DNA from: Sphingobacteriales bacterium
GTDB taxonomy: Bacteria > Bacteroidota > Bacteroidia > Chitinophagales > CAIOSU01
Length of the DNA stretch: 64,000 nucleotides
NCBI GenBank assembly: GCA_027486795.1
Contig: JAIXOI010000023.1
Coordinates: 186,001-250,000 of the forward strand
Direction: 5' to 3'
Position 1 is the first letter of the stretch. Each line of letters begins with the position of its first letter. Positions 18,544 to 27,842 of this stretch are shown here, piece after piece. The translations under genes and the position numbers were made by a program. A model generated the notes under the pieces. That model saw nothing but the letters and a program-made list of their open reading frames with translations, searched no databases and was not told where the DNA came from.

Positions 18544-19662
18544 ATGAAGTTCATCGTATCCACCCAAGCCCTGCTAAAACAATTGCAAACCATCAGCGGG
18601 GTTATTGCTTCCAGCTCTGTATTGCCAATTCTGGAAAACTTCCTTTTCGAGATTAAGGACGGTAAGCTTACTGCTTTCTCTACTGACTTAGAAACCAGCA
18701 TGAGCACTAGCCTTAGCGTTGAGGCCAAGCAAAATGGACGAGTGGCTATACCTGCCAAAATTTTGTTGGATACCTTGAAAACCTTACCCGATCAGCCACT
18801 AACCTTTACCGTTGACGACAAGAACTTTGGCGTGGAAATAACCAGCGAGAACGGTAAATACCGTTTGGCCGGCGAAAATGGCGATGATTTTCCGAAAATA
18901 CCAGTTGCAGAAGATGTAACTAGTTTGCAACTGCCTACCAATGTCTTGCTTAAAGCTATTACCAAAACCTTGTTTGCGGTTAGTAACGATGAACTTCGCC
19001 CAGCCATGACGGGGGTATTTTTTCAACTAAGCCCCGAAGGTACCACGTTTGTGGCCACCGATGCACACAAACTGGTACGCTACAGCCGCACCGACGCCCG
19101 TAGCGAAAAGGCTACTTCGTTTATTGTACCGAAGAAAGCTTTGAACCTGTTGAAATCGGCACTGCCAAACGACGATAACTCAGTAAACATTAGCTACAAC
19201 AACTCAAATGCATTTTTTGAGTTTAACAACATCAACCTTATCTGCCGATTGATTGATGCCCGCTACCCAGATTACAACGCTGTAATACCGGTAAATAACA
19301 ATAGCAAACTAAACATCGATCGCAGCGAGCTTCAAGGCTCATTGCGTCGTATCTCTATTTATTCTAACAAAACTACCAACCAAGTTGTACTGAAAATCAG
19401 TGGCAGCGAGTTGCAAGTTTCTGCCCAAGATTTGGACTTTAGCAACGAAGCCAATGAGCGCCTAAATTGCACTTACGACGGTGGGGATGTGGAAATTGGT
19501 TTCAATGCCAAATTTTTGATAGAGATATTAAACGTGTTGGAAAGCGATGAAGTGGTTTTTGAATTGAGCGGCCCAACCCGCGCCGGTATTATACTGCCAA
19601 CCGAAAAAGATGACAACGAGGATATACTAATGTTGGTAATGCCAGTGATGTTGAATTCGTAA
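18544..19662 (+). CDS. dnaN: DNA polymerase III beta sliding clamp
   Basis: Ring-forming processivity clamp that tethers DNA polymerase to DNA. The 372 residues fit the family and contain three tandem clamp domains of about 120 residues. Recognisable segments are SSVLPILENFLFE, VAIPAKILLDTLKTLP, AGENGDDFPKIP, FVATDAHKLVRY, SFIVPKKALNLL and the C-terminal VLVMPVML-type hydrophobic end (LMLVMPVMLNS). It is monocistronic here, not beside dnaA or recF. Confidence 0.98.
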   Translation: MKFIVSTQALLKQLQTISGVIASSSVLPILENFLFEIKDGKLTAFSTDLETSMSTSLSVEAKQNGRVAIPAKILLDTLKTLPDQPLTFTVDDKNFGVEITSENGKYRLAGENGDDFPKIPVAEDVTSLQLPTNVLLKAITKTLFAVSNDELRPAMTGVFFQLSPEGTTFVATDAHKLVRYSRTDARSEKATSFIVPKKALNLLKSALPNDDNSVNISYNNSNAFFEFNNINLICRLIDARYPDYNAVIPVNNNSKLNIDRSELQGSLRRISIYSNKTTNQVVLKISGSELQVSAQDLDFSNEANERLNCTYDGGDVEIGFNAKFLIEILNVLESDEVVFELSGPTRAGIILPTEKDDNEDILMLVMPVMLNS

Positions 19663-19876
19663 TAGTTGTTACCACCAAACGTTTTAAAAAAGAGACCAGC
19701 TAAAACTATTTTTTTGACCATTAACATTGCCTGTAAACGGTGGTTCTGAGTGCTTTTTTTACAAACTGCCAATTAAAAAGCAACATAAAGCACCCTAAAC
19801 CCATCTTACAAGTAACTAGTGACAAACACCCGATAACTTTTACCTTTAACCGTCTCTTAAAACACAAGCTCGACAA

Positions 19877-21706
19877 ATGATTCGTTTACTCCTCGTATTG
19901 CTTTGCTGTAACATTTTGTTTTTTGCTAATGCCCAAATAACCATTGTAAGCACTGATTTGCCAACGGCACCAAGGGTACTCAACAATGCAGTTGATACTG
20001 TTCCGGTTGGCTTTTCTGCTGGCCCTAAAGGTGCCAACCAAACCTGGAATTTCGCTGGCTTAGTGCAAGACATTGCCGAAACATCGACCCATGCCGTGCC
20101 TTCAAGCACCCCATTAGGTAGCAACTACCCAGGCACCACTAATGCTGTTACGCCAGATAACGCCAATTATGGTTATTTTACCAACAGCTCAAGTGCTTTT
20201 AATTGCAAAGGATTAGCAGGCGACCTACTTGGAACTGGCACTCCAATTTCAGTACAATTTAGCCCTACATTTGACTTGTACCGTTTCCCTACCCAATTTG
20301 GTGGCGCATTTTCGAGTAACTACGGTTTTGTACAATCTGCTAACAACGTAACGGTACCAGGCTCTCCTATCCCAGTTTACCAAGTAAGGGTTACCTTTAC
20401 CTCTACTTTTTTTGATAGTATCGACGGCTGGGGCACTGTAATTACCCCAGTTGGAAGCTATAACAGCTTGCGCCAAGAACGTATTGAGCAAAGCCGTACT
20501 TTAATCGAGTTTAAATTGACCGCCATTAGCCCTTGGTCAACGGCCGACGACATCAGGGACACCACCACCACTTACACTTGGTTGGCCAAGGAAAGCAAAG
20601 GCCCCGTTTTGACTATTGCCTACAATAGCACATCAGGTGCTATTAGCCGCATTACCTACTCGCTTATTCCGCCAGCGCCAGTTGCCGATTTCTCATGGAC
20701 CAACCCATCAGGCGGCTTGGTGCAGTTTACCGACCTAACCACCAACAATCCTAATGCTTGGAGCTGGAACTATGATGATGCTTCGGCTCTGGGCACTACC
20801 CAAAACCCTTCACATATTTATGGGGCAAATGGCACGTATAACGTATGCCTTACTGCCACCAACGTTACTGGCAGCGATACTGTTTGCAAGAATGTTGTAG
20901 TTACCAACTTTGTGGCAGGCAATAGTGCTCCTGTAGCTGTAAATGACAGCATCACTACCCCATTTGAAACACTAGTAACAGTTGATGTGATTGACAATGA
21001 CCTTGACCCAAATGCCGGTGACGTAATTACCGTAACCAGCGTATTTGGCGCTACTAATGGCGCTGCAAGTAACAATGGTAATGGTACGGTTGATTTTACA
21101 CCAACTGCTGGCTTTAGCGGGCAAGCTACATTCCAGTATACCCTTTGCGACAATGCTACCCCAAGCTTATGTGATACTGCAACTGTTTATGTAACAGTTT
21201 TGCCTTCGCCTGCATTTGCAGACTTTAACTACACCGATACTTGCCTTACTGTAGAATTTACCAATACTTCGACCGGCTATACTGGCTTAGTGGCTTGGAC
21301 ATTTGGCGACGGAAGCAACAGCATTGGCGAAACTGCAACGCACGATTATGCCGAAGCTGGCACCTACCTTGCCTGCGTGACCGTAAATGGCGCTACTGGC
21401 ACCGATAGCACTTGCTACAGCATTACTGTTGATACTTGCGTTACGATTGGCATTGGCACTGTAAATACTCTTAGCTTACAGATATACCCTAACCCAGCCC
21501 AAAACCAATTGACCGTGGTGATGCCTACCGGCACGCAAGGCGGCAAATTGGCCATCATTAACAACTTGGGTATGTTGGTTAAGGAAATAACTATAACCGA
21601 TAGCCGTACCACCATTGCTATCAATGAGTTGACCGCGGGCATTTACCACCTCACCTACACTAGTACCGAAGGCACCAAAGGAGCTGGCAAGTTTGTGAAG
21701 CAATAA
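19877..21706 (+). CDS. PKD and cadherin-like surface protein, T9SS type A sorting domain
   Basis: A secreted 609-residue protein. Signal peptide MIRLLLVLLCCNILFFANAQ; a roughly 250-residue N-terminal region of unknown fold; a PKD domain (WSWNYDDASALG, YGANGTYNVCLTATN) near 275-345; a cadherin-like/tandem repeat unit (VDVIDNDLDPNAGD) near 360-440; a second PKD domain (VAWTFGDGSNSIG). The C-terminus is a type A T9SS domain (LQIYPNPAQNQLTV, INELTAGIYHL). It is probably exported across the outer membrane and anchored or released. Ligand unknown. A terminator follows. Confidence 0.9.
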   Translation: MIRLLLVLLCCNILFFANAQITIVSTDLPTAPRVLNNAVDTVPVGFSAGPKGANQTWNFAGLVQDIAETSTHAVPSSTPLGSNYPGTTNAVTPDNANYGYFTNSSSAFNCKGLAGDLLGTGTPISVQFSPTFDLYRFPTQFGGAFSSNYGFVQSANNVTVPGSPIPVYQVRVTFTSTFFDSIDGWGTVITPVGSYNSLRQERIEQSRTLIEFKLTAISPWSTADDIRDTTTTYTWLAKESKGPVLTIAYNSTSGAISRITYSLIPPAPVADFSWTNPSGGLVQFTDLTTNNPNAWSWNYDDASALGTTQNPSHIYGANGTYNVCLTATNVTGSDTVCKNVVVTNFVAGNSAPVAVNDSITTPFETLVTVDVIDNDLDPNAGDVITVTSVFGATNGAASNNGNGTVDFTPTAGFSGQATFQYTLCDNATPSLCDTATVYVTVLPSPAFADFNYTDTCLTVEFTNTSTGYTGLVAWTFGDGSNSIGETATHDYAEAGTYLACVTVNGATGTDSTCYSITVDTCVTIGIGTVNTLSLQIYPNPAQNQLTVVMPTGTQGGKLAIINNLGMLVKEITITDSRTTIAINELTAGIYHLTYTSTEGTKGAGKFVKQ

Positions 21707-21728
21707 GATATACACTACCTATTTTTGG

Positions 21729-21756
21729 AGCCCTGCTAACAGATGTTGGCAGGGCT
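21729..21756 (+). terminator. Rho-independent terminator after the PKD/T9SS gene
   Basis: A 12-base stem (729-740 with 745-756 of this 21 kb segment; one G-T pair), a 4-base loop, then TCTTTGTTT. It ends transcription of the rightward PKD gene. Confidence 0.85.
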
Positions 21757-21785
21757 TCTTTGTTTGGTGGCTATGCGTTTCCAAT

Positions 21786-21828
21786 GTGTCATGGTGAGTC
21801 TCGTTTGAAACGACACTCACCATGACAC
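21786..21828. repeat. Long REP-like intergenic palindrome
   Basis: A 14-base arm (21786-21799) pairs perfectly with 21815-21828. Inside, after one C-C mismatch, TCGTTT pairs with AAACGA. The whole 43 bases can form one long hairpin without a T-run on either side, so it is not an ordinary terminator. The CATGGTGAG arm resembles REP-type intergenic palindromes known in many bacteria. No second copy was noticed in the window. Confidence 0.6.
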
Positions 21829-21932
21829 GGTACTAAATAACTACCAGTCTGCGACTGGCACATAACACGCACAAGGCAAAGTATATGCTTAATATCGCCT
21901 GATGCAGTCTTGCTGCACAGAGTCTTAAAACA

Positions 21933-21971
21933 AAAAATCCCCGTCTCGTTTTAAGCGAGACGGGGATTTTT
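21933..21971 (-). terminator. Bidirectional terminator downstream of rpoD
   Basis: A 16-base perfect stem (21933-21948 with 21956-21971), loop of 7, flanked by A5 and T5. In the leftward direction the T-run follows the rpoD stop by about 25 bases. Confidence 0.9.
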
Positions 21972-21995
21972 ATAAACTTACCTTTTCACACCATG

Positions 21996-22865
21996 TTATT
22001 GGCAAAGGTATTCTTTCAACGATCCGCTGCGGGCCTCGGCACGTAGCTTGTTAATTGATTTGTCTTTAATTTGACGTACGCGCTCACGGGTAAGACCAAG
22101 GGTCTCGCCAATGTCGCTAAGCGTCATTGCATTATCAACACCAATACCATAGAACAATTTCAATACTTCGCGCTCGCGCTCAGTAAGCAATGAAAGACTG
22201 CGCTCGGTTTCTACGCTCAAAGAGTAAGTGTAGTCCATTTCAAAGTCGGCGTTCTGAGCATCTGGGTTTTCCAATACGTCAATCAATGAGTTGCTCTCGC
22301 CTTCTTCAAAAGGAGCATCCATTGATACGTGACGAGAAGCTACTGCCAAAGTGGTTTTCACTTCATCTTCGCCAATGTCAAGGCTATTTGCCAATTCTTC
22401 TGCGGTTGGTTCACGCTCAAACTCTTGCTCTAATGCAGAGAAAGCTTTGTTGATTTTAGTAAGCGAGCCCACTTTATTAAGCGGCAAGCGCACCAAACGG
22501 CTGTTTTCGGCTATAGCTTGGATAATGCTTTGGCGAATCCACCATACAGCATAAGAGATGAATTTGAAACCGCGAGTTTCGTCGAAACGCTGTGCAGCTT
22601 TTACCAAGCCAAGGTTGCCCTCATTAATAAGGTCGTTGAGCGGCAAGCCCAAGTTTTGGTATTTTTTGGCTACAGATACTACGAAACGTAAGTTGGCACT
22701 AACCAATCTCTCCAGAGATTGTTGGTCTCCCATGCGAATACGGCGTGCAAGCTCAACTTCCTCTTCAGGGGTCACCATGTCTACACGTCCGATTTCTTGG
22801 AGATACTTTTCAATGGATTGGCTATCACGATTAGTGATAGATTTTGTAATTTTTAACTGTCGCAT
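21996..22865 (-). CDS. rpoD: Primary (housekeeping) sigma factor, short Bacteroidota type
   Basis: Directs RNA polymerase to promoters. At 289 residues it lacks region 1.1 and the long insert of proteobacterial RpoD. Region 1.2 is [20 protein letters not shown]. Region 2 covers [17 protein letters not shown] through [17 protein letters not shown], the core-binding and -10-recognition helices. Region 3 is near 135-210 and region 4 ends with the helix-turn-helix [19 protein letters not shown]. In Bacteroidota this sigma recognises TTG/TAnnTTTG, which agrees with elements seen elsewhere in the window. It is monocistronic, with a strong terminator downstream. Confidence 0.97.
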   Translation of the reverse strand: MRQLKITKSITNRDSQSIEKYLQEIGRVDMVTPEEEVELARRIRMGDQQSLERLVSANLRFVVSVAKKYQNLGLPLNDLINEGNLGLVKAAQRFDETRGFKFISYAVWWIRQSIIQAIAENSRLVRLPLNKVGSLTKINKAFSALEQEFEREPTAEELANSLDIGEDEVKTTLAVASRHVSMDAPFEEGESNSLIDVLENPDAQNADFEMDYTYSLSVETERSLSLLTEREREVLKLFYGIGVDNAMTLSDIGETLGLTRERVRQIKDKSINKLRAEARSGSLKEYLCQ

Positions 22866-23205
22866 TCAACTACGTTTAGTGAACGAATAATGTGGTATTC
22901 GCAATGATTAAAGTCTTGCCCTATCAATAAAGTACCGGTTGGGCGTTGTTAAATATGGCAAACAAGTTTTATAAAGCGCATCTCTAAATATCCACACAGG
23001 GTGGATAATGCTTCGGGGTATTTGTTGCATACTAAAGTTAACGTGCAATGTATCCGATATATTGTACAACAGACTCAAATTCCTACTACTAACCTAACAG
23101 ACACCTATTTGGTTCCTGTATAGGTTCAATTTAGTCATTTATTCCCAATTATTAATGTGTTTTTGATATTTAGTTGAAAATTAAAAACCAGCGTAATTTT
23201 AATGT
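22866..23205. other. 340-base spacer upstream of rpoD
   Basis: This is the longest gene-free stretch. It holds the rpoD leader and promoter region and the 3' flank of the antiporter gene. No convincing ORF, RNA gene, terminator or exact TAnnTTTG element was found. An imperfect hairpin with ACCTAT/ATAGGT arms lies near 23105-23130. A regulatory RNA or complex rpoD promoter cannot be excluded by eye. Confidence 0.4.
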
Positions 23206-25200
23206 CTATGCTTCAATAAGCTGATTAAACGCTGCAATGTGCTCAGGTCTGCCAAACACAAACAGTATGTCGTCGGTTTCTATTTGGGTTTCAATGTCAA
23301 TGTCGGTAAGGTACATATCGTTTCGCTTAATAGCCAATAAAGTTACGTGATGCTTTTTGCGCAGCTGGCAATCGGCAATGCTTTTGCCTACAACCTCGTT
23401 GCTATTGCTGGTTACTTTTAGGGTAGATATCTCAATATCAGGTATTTGCAGTGCAGCACCCTTTTCTTCATTACCGTTTGCCACTGGTCGAAACATTCTA
23501 TAGCTGCCCTCTCTAATTTGCCCAATAAACTGCTCCACTTCATCTTGTGGCACCAAATACTTGCTCAATACCCTTGAGAAAATTTCTATAGAGGTCTCGA
23601 ATTCTTCAGGTATCACCTCATTAGCGCCTAAGCTATAATTATCGGCCATTTCCTGAATAAACCTCGTGCGGATAATGATGTGTGGTTTTTGTGATATGCC
23701 ACGGATGCTTACAATAATGCGTTTGGTAGCCTCTGGGTCGCTAATGGCTACTACTACTACCCTTGCCAACTGTATGTTAATGTGCGTGAGTATAGGCTCT
23801 TGCGTGGCATCGCCAAAGTAAATGGGTTCTCCCTTGGCCCGTTCATCACGCACTGTGTCGGGGTTAAGTTCTAATATTACGTAGGGGATGTTGGCAAATC
23901 GGGCGGCCTTGGCCACGTTTTTACCGTTAATGCCATAGCCAATAATAACAAGGTGGTCGTTAAAGTCATACGCTGCGTGTTCGGCATCCGATGCATGCCT
24001 AGGATGGTACATGATACGGCTAAAATTCTTCGGCAATGGGGTTTTAACCAGCACGGCCAATATAACATCGGAGTATTTAAATACAAATGGCGTAGCGGCC
24101 ATAGTCATTAGCGATATGGCAAGGAAATACTGGTACAACTCGTCGCTCAGCAAGTTATACTCCAAACCGGTTTTGCTAAGGATAAAGGCAAACTCGCCCA
24201 CCTGAAACAACGCCAAACCAGTAAGTAGCACCGTGCGTATGGGGTAGCGCAGCACCAATGCCGCCAAGGAGGCAATCAGCGCTTTGGCCACCATAACCGT
24301 AAAAGCAAACAATAGCACCCAACCTAAGTGGCTTACAAAAAATTGCACATCCAATAGCATCCCTATTGATACAAAGAAGAAACTGGTAAATATTTCGCGG
24401 AAGGGCAAAATGTTGGCAGTGGCCTGATGGCTATATTCGCTTTCGGAGATAATTAACCCAGCCATAAAAGCGCCTAATGCCAGCGATAGACCGGCTATTG
24501 ACGTCATCCATGCTACCGAAAAGCACAGCACCACAACGGTAAGCACAAACAGCTCTTTACTTTTGGTGCGAGCCACGGCATAAAGTAGGCGAGGCACTAC
24601 ATAACGGGAACCCATTATTACTGCCAATATTACGGCAAAGGCTTTGCCAACAAGTATTAATATAGCCTCCCATAAATTGCCGCCATCACCAACCATTAAA
24701 GGCGTAACCAACATCATGGGCACCACAATAATATCTTGATAGATAAGTATAGCCAACGATATTTTACCGTGCGGGGTATTCATTGCACCGCTTTCTTGCA
24801 ATAGCTTTAGTACAATGGCAGTACTACTGAGCGCAAACAAAAAGCCCATGAATATGGAAGAGGTAAGCGCCTGTCCCGTAAGATAGAAGCTGAGTGCCGT
24901 AACACCAATGGTAGCAAACACCTGCACCGAGCCGCCCACAAAAACGGTCTTTTTGATGGCCATCAAACTCTTGAGCGAAAACTCCAACCCGATGACAAAA
25001 AGCAGCAGTATGACCCCTATTTCTGCCAATACTTCAACCTCATGGGTAGCCTTTATCAAACTAAAGCCAGAAGGGCCAATTAAAACGCCGGTAAGCAAAA
25101 AACCCAATATAGTAGGCAGCTTCAATCGCTGGAAAATCAATATTACCAGCACCGAAAGGCCCAAAATAATTACTACCTCTTGCAGTAAAGGTATTTGCAT
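23206..25200 (-). CDS. Monovalent cation:proton antiporter-2 (KefB/CPA2 type)
   Basis: A 664-residue protein of the CPA2 family that exchanges K+ or Na+ for protons across the inner membrane. Residues 1-385 form about 12 membrane segments of the Na+/H+ exchanger fold (LPTILGFLLTGVLIGPSG; the QDIIVVPMML region). A TrkA-N/RCK nucleotide-binding domain starts at VIIGYGINGKNVAKAARF near 415, and a TrkA-C domain occupies about 580-664. This RCK-N/RCK-C layout fits ligand-gated KefB/C-like transport. It was probably once the downstream neighbour of the VOC gene (see the fragment at 25291). Confidence 0.93.
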   Translation of the reverse strand: MQIPLLQEVVIILGLSVLVILIFQRLKLPTILGFLLTGVLIGPSGFSLIKATHEVEVLAEIGVILLLFVIGLEFSLKSLMAIKKTVFVGGSVQVFATIGVTALSFYLTGQALTSSIFMGFLFALSSTAIVLKLLQESGAMNTPHGKISLAILIYQDIIVVPMMLVTPLMVGDGGNLWEAILILVGKAFAVILAVIMGSRYVVPRLLYAVARTKSKELFVLTVVVLCFSVAWMTSIAGLSLALGAFMAGLIISESEYSHQATANILPFREIFTSFFFVSIGMLLDVQFFVSHLGWVLLFAFTVMVAKALIASLAALVLRYPIRTVLLTGLALFQVGEFAFILSKTGLEYNLLSDELYQYFLAISLMTMAATPFVFKYSDVILAVLVKTPLPKNFSRIMYHPRHASDAEHAAYDFNDHLVIIGYGINGKNVAKAARFANIPYVILELNPDTVRDERAKGEPIYFGDATQEPILTHINIQLARVVVVAISDPEATKRIIVSIRGISQKPHIIIRTRFIQEMADNYSLGANEVIPEEFETSIEIFSRVLSKYLVPQDEVEQFIGQIREGSYRMFRPVANGNEEKGAALQIPDIEISTLKVTSNSNEVVGKSIADCQLRKKHHVTLLAIKRNDMYLTDIDIETQIETDDILFVFGRPEHIAAFNQLIEA

Positions 25201-25290
25201 CCGCTTTTACGTTTGCGGTAAAAATACGGAATTGGAGCGTTGGGTGTGGTTAAAATGGTATTAACTAACCTTGTTTAACCAAACTGGCAA

Positions 25291-25362
25291 TTACAACTGC
25301 TGCGTTATCCACCAAGTATTGCCCCAAGGGTCGGTAACGTCGTAAATGTAGTATTTAAACAT
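25291..25362 (-). pseudogene. Detached 3' end of a VOC (glyoxalase-like) gene
   Basis: The 23 codons read MFKYYIYDVTDPWGNTWWITQQL then stop. The segment VTDPWGNTWWITQQL is identical to the C-terminus of the intact VOC protein encoded 2.5 kb away (27843-28229), and the DNA matches at 44 of 45 bases. The first seven residues are unrelated to that protein. It is either a leftover 3' end displaced by an insertion, or the remains of a second VOC gene. It is not expected to be a working gene. Confidence 0.75.
25295..25339. repeat. 45-base direct repeat, left copy
   Basis: Matches 27850-27894 at 44 of 45 bases, in the same orientation; the only difference is C for T at the ninth base. The two copies bracket the AT-rich three-gene block. 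Similarity stops abruptly on the side facing the antiporter gene. Confidence 0.9.
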
Positions 25363-25443
25363 GATGAAAATAATTTAACATCATAAAATTTTGTTGTTAT
25401 AATAAACTTGCTTTTATTTACAATAAACTAAAAACTTAACTGT

Positions 25444-26028
25444 ATGAAAAACAATTTTCCTATCGTTGCTATTGTAGGATGCATAGTAATGTTATTTGCC
25501 GGCTGCGCAAAAGAAGAGCCTAAGGAAGAGTTAACTGTTTTTTTAAGCACGACACTTAAAAAAGATGGTAACTGGCGCATTTGGATTGAAGGAGGCCAAT
25601 CCAAATTCAAGTGCGATGTTATTGGAAACACTTGCAAATTAAACTCGGGTCTAGTAATTGGGCTGAATGAAGAGCTTCAAGAAACTTATTTTCCTGGATT
25701 AACACTTGAGGAAATTGAAGTAGAAGACCCAGCATCTAATCAGGATTTACTTGACTTTTTGGCAGAGGAGGAAGATTACTATATCAGTTATGTTAAAAAC
25801 GGTACGTGGCGCATTTGGATAGTAGGCGGCGAAGTTGAAATGAGGTGCGATGTTATTGGAAATAAATGTAAACTTAATTCCGGCTTGGTTGTGGCACTTG
25901 GACAGACAGAGTTGGATTTGTTTTTCCCTGAAATGGAGATTGAAGAAATTGAGCTAGAAGACCCTGAGAACAGCATTGCACTATTGAACTATTTAGACGA
26001 ACAGGAAGAAGCATATTTTTTTGAATAA
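25444..26028 (+). CDS. Lipoprotein with an internal tandem duplication
   Basis: A 194-residue protein of unknown function. Signal peptide with lipobox LFAGC (Cys21). It consists of two copies of a 78-residue unit starting at about residues 41 and 119. Each has WRIWIxGG, a CDVIGNxCKLNSGLV core with two cysteines (57/64 and 135/142), FPxxxxEEIExEDP and an acidic end. The paired cysteines could form a disulfide in each unit. Base composition is low in G+C (21 of 60 bases at 25681-25740), unlike the flanking genes. First of three rightward genes in the repeat-bounded block. I do not recognise the family. Confidence 0.8.
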   Translation: MKNNFPIVAIVGCIVMLFAGCAKEEPKEELTVFLSTTLKKDGNWRIWIEGGQSKFKCDVIGNTCKLNSGLVIGLNEELQETYFPGLTLEEIEVEDPASNQDLLDFLAEEEDYYISYVKNGTWRIWIVGGEVEMRCDVIGNKCKLNSGLVVALGQTELDLFFPEMEIEEIELEDPENSIALLNYLDEQEEAYFFE

Positions 26029-26040
26029 AGACTCAAATAG

Positions 26041-26078
26041 AAGGGTTAGAGTCTTTAAACAATAGCTCTAACCCTTTT
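26041..26078 (+). terminator. Terminator-like hairpin after the duplicated lipoprotein
   Basis: Arms 26041-26051 and 26066-26076 pair perfectly over 11 bases with a 14-base loop and are followed by T-rich sequence. It would separate this gene from the next two. Confidence 0.65.
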
Positions 26079-26163
26079 AATTTTAATAATGTATTACTCT
26101 AAGTTTTCTGTTAAGCATAAGATAGTAATTTTAACTCCCTAAACTAAATAGCAAACCGTCAAT

Positions 26164-27342
26164 ATGCATCAAAGAATCTTACAGTTAATTTTTATAACAG
26201 TATTTGTTTCTGGCTGTGTGTCTAATGATACCCCTAGCGATACTTTAGAAAAGATGGAAACTACTAATTACACTTGGTATCTTGATTTAGGATATGAAAA
26301 GAACGCTATCGAAATCCCTTTCAATCATCAAGGCAAACCTCTTAGCTATTACACTTTCCAAGTTTATGGTGATACCTTATATCTTCACGACCAAAACGGC
26401 AATGTAGTATTATTGTTTAATTGGAGGTCAAACTCTCATTTAGGCTCGATTAGTTTGGCTCATTTGGTGAACAAAAATGGTTCTTTCCCCGGTAAGGTAC
26501 ATAATGCTTTGATTATCGGAAGGGATTCTATCATGGTAGTTCAAGACTATCGTTTAGTATTGGTTAATGGCAATGGCGACTTGCTAAATGAATGGAAAAC
26601 AGATGATCCAGATGTTGAGGATGTGCAATTTGGGCACGGTCAGTGGTATTCAAATTTCCCTATAGTATTTAAACCACAAGGAAAAGTTTACATGCAGAGG
26701 ATGCATGCAGCATGTGGCGGGGAAAATTTTGCACAATGTCCTGAATATAGCGTTGAATCTGTGTTTGATATAACGACAGGCTCTTTTGACACATTACCGA
26801 TTAAGTTCTCCTCACTATACAAAACTCGAAACTATGGACAACACCGAGAAATATCCAGAGTAGAGGTTGATGGCAACCATATCTTTTCTTTTGAGAGTGA
26901 CCCTAATTTATATAAACTTAACCTTCAAACCGAAAAGATAGATGTTGTTAATGCCCAAAGTAAGTTTCAGGTAGATGATACATTATATCGAACGTATGAG
27001 AAGGAAATGGAGATGCAAGAGATATTGGATATGTACATGCGCAGCCATCAATATGTAGGTTTATGGTACGACCCCTATCAAAATTTGATTTTTCGCTTTT
27101 TTAAAGCTCAGCAGCCGCTGATAAACGAAAATGATGAGTTTAACGGCATATCTGACAAAGAGCTATACTTGATGGTGTTTAACTCTGATTTGCAATTGCT
27201 TGGTGAAATACACGTAGGTACAACGTATCTACCTTGGGCATTTGTAACTCCAGAGGGATTTATGGTGTCTAAAATGTCTCCCAACAACAAGGAATATGAT
27301 GAAACCAGTTTATTGTTTGACGGATTTAAAATCATCCAATAA
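26164..27342 (+). CDS. DUF4221-like lipoprotein, probable beta-propeller
   Basis: A 392-residue protein. The signal peptide ends in a lipobox (FVSGC, Cys17). The body has regularly spaced beta-rich segments (HIFSFESDPNLYKLNL, WYDPYQNLIFRFF, LYLMVFNSDLQLLGEI), which resemble the DUF4221/6-bladed propeller lipoproteins of Bacteroidota. No enzyme motif is visible. Its stop codon is one base before the start of the next gene, so the two are cotranscribed. G+C is low (20 of 60 bases at 26401-26460). The family call is from memory of the pattern and should be checked. Confidence 0.75.
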   Translation: MHQRILQLIFITVFVSGCVSNDTPSDTLEKMETTNYTWYLDLGYEKNAIEIPFNHQGKPLSYYTFQVYGDTLYLHDQNGNVVLLFNWRSNSHLGSISLAHLVNKNGSFPGKVHNALIIGRDSIMVVQDYRLVLVNGNGDLLNEWKTDDPDVEDVQFGHGQWYSNFPIVFKPQGKVYMQRMHAACGGENFAQCPEYSVESVFDITTGSFDTLPIKFSSLYKTRNYGQHREISRVEVDGNHIFSFESDPNLYKLNLQTEKIDVVNAQSKFQVDDTLYRTYEKEMEMQEILDMYMRSHQYVGLWYDPYQNLIFRFFKAQQPLINENDEFNGISDKELYLMVFNSDLQLLGEIHVGTTYLPWAFVTPEGFMVSKMSPNNKEYDETSLLFDGFKIIQ

Positions 27343-27343
27343 T

Positions 27344-27832
27344 ATGCAAGGCATTTATTTTGGGGCGATACTTTTATTATTGGTTTCTTGTAACCAGCAA
27401 ACGCAAGAAAAAACAATTGTTGGTGAGAAACCATTTGCTAAGGAGAAATATTTAGTTCGTTATTTGAAGCAAGAAGTTAAAAATACCGGCTGTAAGGCCG
27501 CTATTGATGCTAAATGGACAATAATTATTCAAGCCGCTAACTGCGGGAACTGTGATATCAGAACCCTAAGATTACTTGAAAAGGTACTGGAGCTAAGTAA
27601 TGATGGCTATGTTGTGTTTACCTCAAAATTATCTGGTGCCGAAAAAATAGATTCAACAATCAGCCATAACTGTGTTTATTATGATGAGGGAAATTATAGT
27701 AAATATGGATTATTCCACAAGGAAAACTATTTTTTCTTGATGGAAGACTCTGCAATCAAGCATTGGGCATATCTTACCGATGAAAATGCAGATAGCATTT
27801 CAGCTTGGTTGCAAGCATCAAACCAGCGTTAA
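27344..27832 (+). CDS. Small lipoprotein with a CxxC pair
   Basis: A 162-residue protein starting at the ATG one base after the preceding stop; a longer frame upstream adds 16 residues that overlap the previous gene and precede the signal peptide. The lipobox is LVSC (Cys16). IIIQAANCGNC at 61-70 puts a CxxC after a beta strand, as in thioredoxin-fold proteins, but the rest is not clearly thioredoxin-like. Such genes paired with DUF4221-type propellers are plausible surface or periplasmic partners. Low G+C (20 of 60 at 27601-27660). Function unknown. Confidence 0.75.
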   Translation: MQGIYFGAILLLLVSCNQQTQEKTIVGEKPFAKEKYLVRYLKQEVKNTGCKAAIDAKWTIIIQAANCGNCDIRTLRLLEKVLELSNDGYVVFTSKLSGAEKIDSTISHNCVYYDEGNYSKYGLFHKENYFFLMEDSAIKHWAYLTDENADSISAWLQASNQR

Positions 27833-27842
27833 TAGACTTCTT

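Noticed and set aside
19663-19876. Terminator or small RNA in the dnaN downstream spacer
   Set aside because: T- and A-runs are present but no stable stem of more than 6 bases was found.
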